The notes below the pieces were generated by a model, which made no database searches, was not told the origin of the DNA, and saw only the letters and a list, made by a program, of their open reading frames with translations. The position numbers and the translations under genes were made by a program. Below are positions 1 to 5,271 of a stretch of 5,271 nt of DNA, in pieces. The stretch comes from Caulobacteraceae bacterium. GTDB taxonomy: Bacteria; Pseudomonadota; Alphaproteobacteria; Caulobacterales; Caulobacteraceae. The DNA lies in NCBI GenBank assembly GCA_947501315.1, contig CANMXH010000158.1, positions 1 through 5,271 of the forward strand, read 5' to 3'. How positions within the stretch are numbered: the first letter of the stretch is position 1; each line of letters starts with the position of its first letter.

Positions 1-6
1 AAAACG

Positions 7-1512
7 ATGACCGGCATTCGACTGACCACCCTGCTCGCGCTCTCCGCCAGCGCCCTGACAGTCGCCGCCTGCGGCTCTGCTGAAGTCGCATCGCCGGGCG
101 AAGGCGATTTCGACGGCACGGGCGGCGGCGGAACGGTCACGCCTCCTGCGCCCACTCCGGGCACCCCGGCGGCGGATTGCCCCACCGGTTTCGCCAACGT
201 CGGACTCGTGGCCGGCGGCACGCTCCGTGCCTGCCAGCTGCCGCAGCAGATCAACGGTAACCTGACCGTGCCGCTGCGTGCCGGCACCATCTATTCGATC
301 AGCGGCCGCACCTCGGTCGGCACCGACCAGGGCGTCGATCCGACGGCCCCGATCGCCGGCAGCGTCCAGGGCATCCTGACCATCGAGGCCGGCGTGCGCC
401 TGTTCGCCTCGGGCGGTTCGGACTATCTGCTGGTCAACCGTGGCTCGCAGCTGTTCGCTGAAGGCACGGCCACGGCGCCGATCGTCTTCACCAGCCGCCA
501 GAACGTTGACGGTGCTACCACTCTGGACTCCCAGGGTCAGTGGGGCGGTATCGTCCTGGCCGGCCGCGCGCCGCAGGCCAACTGCTCGCTGGTCGCGCCT
601 GTGACCTGCACCGGCACCGTCGAAGGCACCAGCGCCTTCTACGGCGGCAATACGGCGGCCGACAACTCGGGTCGCCTGCGCTACGTCCAGATCAAGTTCT
701 CCGGCTTCGAAATCTCGACCGGCAACGAACTCCAGGGTCTGACCATGGCCGGCGTCGGTTCCGGCACGACGGTCGAGTTCATCCAGGTCCACAACAGCTC
801 GGACGACGGCATCGAAATCTTCGGTGGCAACGTCAACCTGCGCCGCATCGTGATCACGGGCGCTGACGACGACGGTCTGGACACCGACACCGGCTGGCGC
901 GGTGGTGCCCAGTTCGGCATCGTGACCCAGCGCGCCGCCGGCACCACCAGCCGCAGCGCCGGGTTCGAGTTCTCGTCCGCCCCGGCTGCCACGCCGCTGG
1001 CCAGCCGTTATGTGTCCCGGCCGTTCATCTCCAACTGGACGCTGGTTGGCCGCAACGCGCCGATTGACGCCCACACCGTCGCCCACTTCGACACGGGCAC
1101 GGACGCCACGGTCATCAACTCGGTGTTCACCGCCGCCACCGGCTCGGTCGCCGGCTGTCTGGCCATTGCCGACGCTGACACCGGCACCAGCGGCGTGACG
1201 TTCACCTCGGTCTTCATGTCCTGCCCGGTCTCGTACCGCACCGCCAACGTCACGCTTTCGACGGCGGCCTTCACCGGCGGCACGAACAACCTCATCGGCA
1301 CCTCCACGATGACGGCTCCGGCCGGCGCCACGCTTACCAACCAGGTGCTGACCTTCATCAACGGTGCCAATGAGACGGCCCGTCCGGTTGTCAACGCGGC
1401 AACCGTCTTCCCGTTCTTCACGACGACCACCTACATCGGTGCCGTCCAGAACGCCGCTGACACCTGGTACACGGGCTGGACCTGCGGCCTGGCGGCCGGC
1501 TCGAACTGCTGA
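7..1512 (+). CDS. Surface lipoprotein with beta-helix-like fold, ElpS-like
   Basis: Predicted 501-aa exported lipoprotein. Residues 1-21 form a short signal peptide (Arg5, then a hydrophobic core) ending in the lipobox V19-A20-A21-C22; Gly23 at +2 does not suggest inner-membrane retention, so outer-membrane anchoring is likely. Residues 23-57 are a flexible Gly/Pro/Thr linker. The body (about 58-501) is rich in short beta strands with Gly, Thr, Asn and Val, as in right-handed beta-helix (pectate-lyase-like) proteins. Conserved-looking blocks are WGGIVLAGRAP (179-189), SSDDGIEIFGGN (264-275) and DDDGLDTD (287-294); the acidic ones could bind a metal such as calcium. No catalytic set of a known enzyme is recognisable. 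Cysteines 58/76, 193/201, 384/406 and 493/501 suggest four local disulphides. ATG at 7 gives a perfect lipoprotein leader, but the ribosome site lies off the left edge. The TonB receptor and T2SS downstream recall the Caulobacter elpS locus; identity with ElpS is inferred from gene order and lipoprotein nature. Export, lipidation and gene reality are firm; molecular function is open. Confidence 0.88.
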   Translation: MTGIRLTTLLALSASALTVAACGSAEVASPGEGDFDGTGGGGTVTPPAPTPGTPAADCPTGFANVGLVAGGTLRACQLPQQINGNLTVPLRAGTIYSISGRTSVGTDQGVDPTAPIAGSVQGILTIEAGVRLFASGGSDYLLVNRGSQLFAEGTATAPIVFTSRQNVDGATTLDSQGQWGGIVLAGRAPQANCSLVAPVTCTGTVEGTSAFYGGNTAADNSGRLRYVQIKFSGFEISTGNELQGLTMAGVGSGTTVEFIQVHNSSDDGIEIFGGNVNLRRIVITGADDDGLDTDTGWRGGAQFGIVTQRAAGTTSRSAGFEFSSAPAATPLASRYVSRPFISNWTLVGRNAPIDAHTVAHFDTGTDATVINSVFTAATGSVAGCLAIADADTGTSGVTFTSVFMSCPVSYRTANVTLSTAAFTGGTNNLIGTSTMTAPAGATLTNQVLTFINGANETARPVVNAATVFPFFTTTTYIGAVQNAADTWYTGWTCGLAAGSNC

Positions 1513-1513
1513 T

Positions 1514-1553
1514 CACGGATGCGCGGGGGCGGCCCTTCCGGGTCGTCTCCGTG
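1514..1553 (+). terminator. Intergenic RNA hairpin (attenuator or mRNA-end structure)
   Basis: Starting two bases after the lipoprotein stop, CACGGA (1514-1519) pairs with TCCGTG (1548-1553). Inside it, 1528-1535 pairs with 1540-1547 (eight pairs, two of them G-U) around the loop TTCC, leaving a one-sided bulge at 1520-1527. Three T residues follow at 1552-1556 (GTTT region), too few for a strong intrinsic terminator. It may protect the 3' end of the lipoprotein message or partly terminate, giving less receptor than lipoprotein. Read by eye, without energy calculation. Confidence 0.4.
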
Positions 1554-1579
1554 TTTCGCGTATTCCGTTGAACCCCTTC

Positions 1580-1585
1580 AAGGCG
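1580..1585 (+). promoter_or_regulatory. Ribosome binding site of the TonB receptor
   Basis: AAGGCG lies six bases before the ATG at 1592. It decides the start: the frame stays open upstream to an ATG at 1364, but that extension overlaps the lipoprotein gene and would bury the signal peptide. The site overlaps the right arm of a small inverted repeat, TTGAA (1568-1572) and TTCAA (1577-1581) with a CCCC loop, which might modestly mask it. Confidence 0.6.
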
Positions 1586-1591
1586 CAGATC

Positions 1592-4264
1592 ATGAAGACA
1601 GTTACTCTGACCCTGAGCGGGGTCCTGCTGGCCACCAGCGCGCTGATCGCGCCGGGACTGGCTTTTGCTCAAACGCCCCCGGCACCCGCGCCTGAGGCCG
1701 CCGCTGAACAGGACCCGGCCGCTCAGGACGAGCCCGAACAGGTCGGCGAGCTGGACGAGGTCATCGTCCTGGGCCGCTACATTCCGGAGCCGAACCGCGA
1801 AAGCGCCGAAGTCGCCGCCTTCCTCACGTCAGAGGACCTCGAGCGGACCGGCGACAGCAGCGCTGCCGGTGCCCTGGCCCGTGTGACGGGCCTGACGGTC
1901 GTTGAGGGCCGGTTCGTCTACGTGCGCGGCCTCGGCGAGCGCTATTCGTCGGCCCTGCTGAACGGCTCGCCGCTCCCCAGCCCCGAGCCGCTGCAACGTG
2001 TCGTTCCCCTGGACCTGTTTCCGTCCAGCATCCTCGAAAGCGTGACCGTCCAGAAATCCTACTCGGTTGATTTTCCGGGTGAGTTCGGCGGCGGGGTGAT
2101 TGACCTGCGCACGGTCGATGCGCCCAATGATCCTTTCTTCACGATGTCGGCATCGGTCGGCGGCAACACCGAAACCACGGGTCAGGAGAGCCTGATCTAT
2201 TTCGGCTCGCGCACCGATTTCACCGGTTTTGACGACGGCACCCGTGACGTTCCGGGACAGTTGGCCCTCGCCTTCGCGCGCGGCCGTCCGGTCAACAGCT
2301 CCAACGTGACCCCGCTGGAACTGGAAAGCATCGGCCACTCGCTGGTCAACTCGCCGCTGCGTCTCCTGCAGCGCGAAACGACGCCGGTGAATTTCGGCTT
2401 TGATTTTGCCGGTGGGCTCAAGTCCGACAGCAGCCTCGGCACATTCGGCGTGATCGGCGTGGCCGGCTACAGCAACAGCTGGACGACGCGGAACGGCGTG
2501 CAGGAAGAGGCCCAGTTCTCCGGTGCCATCCTCGTGCCCGTCACGAGCAAGGCCTTTGAGTCGAACCAGAACGACATCCAGCTGAACTTCCTCGGCGGCC
2601 TGTCGCTGGTCACGGACAACAGCGACTATCGCTGGACCAATTTCTTCGTGCGCAACGTCACCAAGGAAGCGCGGATCAGCGCCGGTCCCGATTTCGACGC
2701 CGGTGGCGCGATCCAGCGGAGCGACCACACCGAATGGTTCGAACGCCAGCTGTTCTCCACCCAGCTGTCCGGCGAGCATGAGTTGATGGACGGTGCCCTG
2801 GAAATCTCCTGGCGCGGTGCCTATGCGCTGACCGAACGCAATGCGCCCTACGAGACGCGTTTCGAATACGGTGTCGCCGCAGACGGTGCCTTCCTGCATG
2901 AGATCGGCGGCAACCGGATCTCCTTCAGCGAACTGGAAGACGATATCGTCTCCGGCGGGGCAGACGTCACCTACACCACCCCTCTGTCCGATTATCGGGA
3001 TGCCGTCTTCAGCTTCGGTGTGGCTTATTCGGACAACAATCGTGACGCCGAGCGCCGCGACCTGCAGTTCGTGCCCGCCAGCACCCTGACGGAAGAGCAG
3101 CGGCGGTCGCGGGTCGACTATCTCTACTCGGACGTCAACATCGGGCCAGCCGGCTTGCTCCTGACGGAAGTCACCGGCGGTGCCGGCAGCGGTGCGGCCG
3201 CCTATTCGGCCCAGATCGAGGTCGCGGCCGCCTATGTCCAGGTGGACGCCGAGATCATTCCCCTGGTTCGCACCACCTATGGCGTGCGCTTTGAAGACGG
3301 CAAGCAGACGGTCACGACCCGTGACCTGTTCGGCGGGGCCGCGCCCTTCGCTCCGACCGAGATCAACGAGCAGTACTATCTGCCATCGTTCACGGCGACG
3401 TGGAACTTTGCGGAAGACCAGCAGCTGCGTCTCGGCGCGTCCCGGACCATCGGCCGTCCGCAGTTCCGCGAGCTGGCTCCACAGTCCTATACGGACCCGG
3501 AAACCGATCGCGAGTTCACCGGCAACCCGTTCCTGGTCGATACCCGTATCACGAACGTGGACGCCCGTTACGAGTGGTTCTTCGCCCGCCAGCAGTATCT
3601 GACCGCCGGCGTCTTCTACAAGGACCTGGAAAAGCCGGTTGAAGCTGTCATCTCGGCCTCCAGCGCCGGCCGTCAGCAGTCGTTCCTGAACGCGCCGCAG
3701 GCGACCATCTTCGGGGCTGAAATCGAAGCCAAGAAGTTCTTCGAGTTCCCGGACAGTGGTTCGTCCTTCATCGCCAACAAGCGCTGGCTGGTTCAGGCCA
3801 ACTACACCTGGTCGGACTCAGAAGTGACCGTCGAAGCGGGAGACTTTGTTCGCACGCCGGGCGGCGGCGGCACAAACGAGCGCGCGGACTTCTTCATCGA
3901 GGACGGCAGCCGTCTTCAGGGCCAGTCCGAGCATGTCGCCAACGTACAGCTGGGTTGGGAAGATGACACGGCCCGGTCCCAGGCGACCATCATCGTCAAC
4001 TACGTCAGCGAGCGCGTCAGCGCCCGTGGCGCAGGCGGCGCCGGCAACCGCGAACCGGACTACATCCAGGATCCGGGCATCTTCATGGACTTCGTCTACC
4101 GCAAGGATTTCGAAGTGGGTGGCCGGGACATGGGCTTCGCCGTCGAACTTCGGAACCTGCTGAACACGGGCTACGACGAGTTCCAGGAACTGGGCAACAA
4201 GATCCTGATCAACAACTATGAGCTGGGGTCCAGCGCCTCGGTCAGCCTGACGGCGCGTTTCTAG
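1592..4264 (+). CDS. TonB-dependent outer-membrane receptor
   Basis: Complete 890-aa receptor that imports a ligand across the outer membrane using energy from TonB-ExbB-ExbD. Residues 1-26 are a Sec signal peptide (Lys2, hydrophobic core, A-F-A cleavage before Gln27). A Pro/Ala/Glu-rich periplasmic stretch (27-53) leads to the TonB box D55-E-V-I-V59. The plug (about 64-175) has the hallmark blocks VRGLGERY (111-118), VVPLDLFP (137-144) and GEFGGGVIDLRT (163-174). The rest, to about 890, is a 22-strand-type barrel with alternating aromatic strands and long loops, ending in Phe890 as expected for a BAM-assembled barrel. The start at 1592 is preferred over the in-frame ATG at 1364, which adds 76 Arg/Pro-rich residues ahead of the signal peptide and overlaps the upstream gene. 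It lies 79 bp after the lipoprotein gene, on the same strand, probably co-transcribed, so the two may share a ligand. The substrate cannot be told from sequence; no N-terminal signalling (STN/FecA-type) domain is seen. Phosphate-related import is inferred from context only. Confidence 0.95.
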   Translation: MKTVTLTLSGVLLATSALIAPGLAFAQTPPAPAPEAAAEQDPAAQDEPEQVGELDEVIVLGRYIPEPNRESAEVAAFLTSEDLERTGDSSAAGALARVTGLTVVEGRFVYVRGLGERYSSALLNGSPLPSPEPLQRVVPLDLFPSSILESVTVQKSYSVDFPGEFGGGVIDLRTVDAPNDPFFTMSASVGGNTETTGQESLIYFGSRTDFTGFDDGTRDVPGQLALAFARGRPVNSSNVTPLELESIGHSLVNSPLRLLQRETTPVNFGFDFAGGLKSDSSLGTFGVIGVAGYSNSWTTRNGVQEEAQFSGAILVPVTSKAFESNQNDIQLNFLGGLSLVTDNSDYRWTNFFVRNVTKEARISAGPDFDAGGAIQRSDHTEWFERQLFSTQLSGEHELMDGALEISWRGAYALTERNAPYETRFEYGVAADGAFLHEIGGNRISFSELEDDIVSGGADVTYTTPLSDYRDAVFSFGVAYSDNNRDAERRDLQFVPASTLTEEQRRSRVDYLYSDVNIGPAGLLLTEVTGGAGSGAAAYSAQIEVAAAYVQVDAEIIPLVRTTYGVRFEDGKQTVTTRDLFGGAAPFAPTEINEQYYLPSFTATWNFAEDQQLRLGASRTIGRPQFRELAPQSYTDPETDREFTGNPFLVDTRITNVDARYEWFFARQQYLTAGVFYKDLEKPVEAVISASSAGRQQSFLNAPQATIFGAEIEAKKFFEFPDSGSSFIANKRWLVQANYTWSDSEVTVEAGDFVRTPGGGGTNERADFFIEDGSRLQGQSEHVANVQLGWEDDTARSQATIIVNYVSERVSARGAGGAGNREPDYIQDPGIFMDFVYRKDFEVGGRDMGFAVELRNLLNTGYDEFQELGNKILINNYELGSSASVSLTARF

Positions 4265-4271
4265 GGGTAAT

Positions 4272-4297
4272 GGGAGGCGGCTGCCCGGCCGCCTCCC
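4272..4297 (+). terminator. GC-rich hairpin after the TonB receptor
   Basis: A perfect 10-bp stem, GGGAGGCGGC (4272-4281) with GCCGCCTCCC (4288-4297), closes a six-base loop TGCCCG and begins eight bases after the TAG stop. No T-run follows (GACCTTCCC), so it is either a U-poor terminator or a 3'-end stabilising hairpin. Its position marks the likely end of the lipoprotein-receptor transcript and separates it from the T2SS genes. Confidence 0.65.
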
Positions 4298-4347
4298 GAC
4301 CTTCCCGGCAAGACGGATTTGCGGAATTTCATCCGTACGCGAATCTA

Positions 4348-4378
4348 TTGTCACGACAGGTTCGCCGGGCTGTCACGA
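4348..4378 (+). promoter_or_regulatory. Pho-box-like direct repeat upstream of gspC
   Basis: Two identical octamers TGTCACGA sit at 4349-4356 and 4371-4378, exactly 22 bp apart and so on the same DNA face. PhoB binds CTGTCA-type half-sites repeated every 11 bp; here the outer two match well (second one CTGTCAC, first one TTGTCAC) while the expected middle half-site at 4359-4365 (GGTTCGC) matches at only three of seven positions. The first copy is also part of a dyad, TGTC-AC-GACA (4349-4358). It lies 49 bp before the gspC GTG. No clear -10 box is visible. An operator for PhoB or another response regulator is inferred, not shown. Confidence 0.4.
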
Positions 4379-4410
4379 TCCCATGAAGCCGCACACGGAC
4401 GATCGGTCTA

Positions 4411-4416
4411 AAAGGA
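4411..4416 (+). promoter_or_regulatory. Ribosome binding site of gspC
   Basis: AAAGGA lies ten bases before the GTG at 4427 and just after an in-frame TAA (4409-4411). The only upstream start codon left in frame is that GTG, so this site supports it. TTG codons at 4439 and 4454 are further from the site and less likely. Confidence 0.6.
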
Positions 4417-4426
4417 TCGCCGGGCC

Positions 4427-5271
4427 GTGAGGGTCCGCTTGAGGCACGCCACATTGATCGGCGCAGTTCGCAGTTTCAGTACACAGATCCGGGCCGCCTG
4501 GTCGGAGCAGCCGGAGCGTGTTCGCCTTGCCGTCGAGGTCGCGCTGGCGCTGCTGCTGGTGGTTCAGCTGGGTCGCCTGGTCTGGATTGTGGCAGAGCCG
4601 CGGGATGCGGCCGCATCGATGGCCGCCTCCCCTGTCGCCGTGAGCCCGGCCGATCCCGGCGTTTTCCAGCGGTTCGACGCCTTCTTCCGCGCCGGCGGTC
4701 AGGGTCGTTCGGCCGAGGGGGGCGCGGGCGGCGGTGGTCAGATGCGTTTGTACGGCCTGCGCTCCGATGGGGCGGGGGGTGGTTCGGCGATCATCGGGCT
4801 GGCGGACGGGCGGCAGGTTTCGGTGGGCGTGGGCGAAGAGGTCGAGCCGGGGCTGGTCCTGCGCGGCGTGGGGCCGGACCATGTGACCCTGGCACGCGGG
4901 GCGTCGGTGAGCCGGCTGGCCTTCCCGGATACGCCGATGGAGGCCGTGCCGGTTTCCTCCCCGAATCCGGCACCGCAAGCCAGCCTCCTGACCCGGCCCT
5001 CCCCCCCGACCCCGGACCCAACCATGGACACGGCTGTCGACCCGGCGCGGCTCATGACCCAGGCGGGCTTGAGGCCACGGATGCGGGGCTTGCGGATAGA
5101 CGGCTTTACGGTGTCCGCCTCCGGCGACGCGGCGCTGCTGCGGGCGGCGGGCCTTCAGGCCGGGGATGTGATCCTCGCCGTCAACGGCCAGCCGCTGGAC
5201 AGCCTGGAACGGATTGCGGCCCTGCGCGGCCAGCTTGAGAACAGTTCGGGTGCCGAGCTCCGCTATGAGCG
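4427..5271 (+). CDS. gspC: Type II secretion system protein GspC (partial, 3' end cut)
   Basis: First 281 codons of the inner-membrane T2SS component that links the assembly platform (GspL/GspM) to the secretin GspD. Residues 1-32 are a basic cytoplasmic tail, about 33-55 a single membrane helix (LAVEVALALLLVVQLGRLVW), followed by a periplasmic Ala/Gly-rich linker. Residues 105-166 form the HR (homology region) domain, recognisable from MRLYGLRSD, SAIIGLADGRQVSVG and the following beta-strands; HR contacts the N0 domain of GspD. A Pro/Ser/Thr linker (about 168-200) leads to a C-terminal PDZ domain from about 221, with RAAGLQAGDVILAVNGQPL (239-257) as its carboxylate-loop/strand signature. The window ends inside PDZ; only a few dozen residues should be missing. 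GTG at 4427 is bounded by a TAA at 4409 and preceded by AAAGGA. GspC normally opens a gsp operon (gspC-D-E-F and so on), expected just to the right. A Gly-rich insert (90-104, 115-119) precedes and enters HR. Reading is confident for the family; exact start moderately so. Confidence 0.92.
   Translation, partial: MRVRLRHATLIGAVRSFSTQIRAAWSEQPERVRLAVEVALALLLVVQLGRLVWIVAEPRDAAASMAASPVAVSPADPGVFQRFDAFFRAGGQGRSAEGGAGGGGQMRLYGLRSDGAGGGSAIIGLADGRQVSVGVGEEVEPGLVLRGVGPDHVTLARGASVSRLAFPDTPMEAVPVSSPNPAPQASLLTRPSPPTPDPTMDTAVDPARLMTQAGLRPRMRGLRIDGFTVSASGDAALLRAAGLQAGDVILAVNGQPLDSLERIAALRGQLENSSGAELRYE

Noticed and set aside
1364..1591. N-terminal extension of the TonB receptor from an ATG at 1364
   Set aside because: It overlaps the lipoprotein gene out of frame, is Arg/Pro/Ser-rich, and places 76 residues before a perfect signal peptide that has its own ribosome site.
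1513..1591. Separate promoter for the TonB receptor
   Set aside because: No convincing -35/-10 pair is visible in the 79-bp gap, so read-through from the lipoprotein gene is the simpler view.
1829..2899. 356-aa open frame on the minus strand
   Set aside because: It lies wholly within the receptor gene, shows no recognisable domain, and long antisense frames are usual in GC-rich coding DNA.
4313..4336. Inverted repeat ACGGAT / ATCCGT with a 12-base loop
   Set aside because: Only six pairs around a wide loop; too weak to call an operator or terminator without conservation data.
3818..4354. 178-aa open frame on the minus strand across the receptor end
   Set aside because: Antisense to the barrel's conserved C-terminal strands and running through the terminator hairpin; no ribosome site or domain seen.
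4373..4978. 201-aa open frame on the minus strand
   Set aside because: It is antisense to gspC, whose membrane helix and HR domain are clear on the + strand; composition is Arg/His/Pro-rich without domain signs.
1..5271. CRISPR array, tRNA/rRNA, insertion sequence or attachment site
   Set aside because: No regularly spaced repeats, RNA gene signatures, transposase frames or terminal repeats were found; the region looks like ordinary chromosomal operon DNA.

Overview
The window is GC-rich and reads almost entirely on the + strand. Its gene style (GC-rich third codon positions, a large TonB-dependent receptor, a compact type II secretion locus, a GTG start) points to an alphaproteobacterium, most probably a Caulobacterales member (Caulobacter/Brevundimonas type). 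This assignment is inferred from gene content and order, not from a marker gene.

Layout: (1) 7-1512, a surface lipoprotein with a lipobox, a Gly/Pro/Thr linker and a right-handed beta-helix-like body carrying acidic DDG motifs and eight cysteines that fall into four close pairs. (2) A 79-bp gap with a predicted RNA hairpin. (3) 1592-4264, a complete TonB-dependent outer-membrane receptor of 890 aa with signal peptide, TonB box, plug and barrel. A longer reading from 1364 is an overcalled start. (4) A 162-bp gap holding a strong GC-rich hairpin right after the receptor stop, then two identical TGTCACGA half-sites exactly 22 bp apart (two Pho-box periods of 11 bp), then a Shine-Dalgarno. (5) 4427 to the right edge, the 5' 281 codons of gspC, the inner-membrane clamp protein of a type II secretion system (T2SS), cut off inside its PDZ domain. 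This gene has a GTG start and runs off the window.

The order lipoprotein - TonB receptor - T2SS matches what I recall of the elpS region of Caulobacter crescentus. There ElpS, a phosphate-starvation-induced surface lipoprotein, lies next to a complete T2SS set needed for its release from the cell surface. On that reading the window is the left end of a nutrient (probably phosphate) scavenging module: a surface lipoprotein, an outer-membrane importer, and the secretion machine that releases the lipoprotein or secretes partner enzymes. The Pho-box-like repeat ahead of gspC fits this idea but is not proof. The promoter of the lipoprotein gene lies outside the window.
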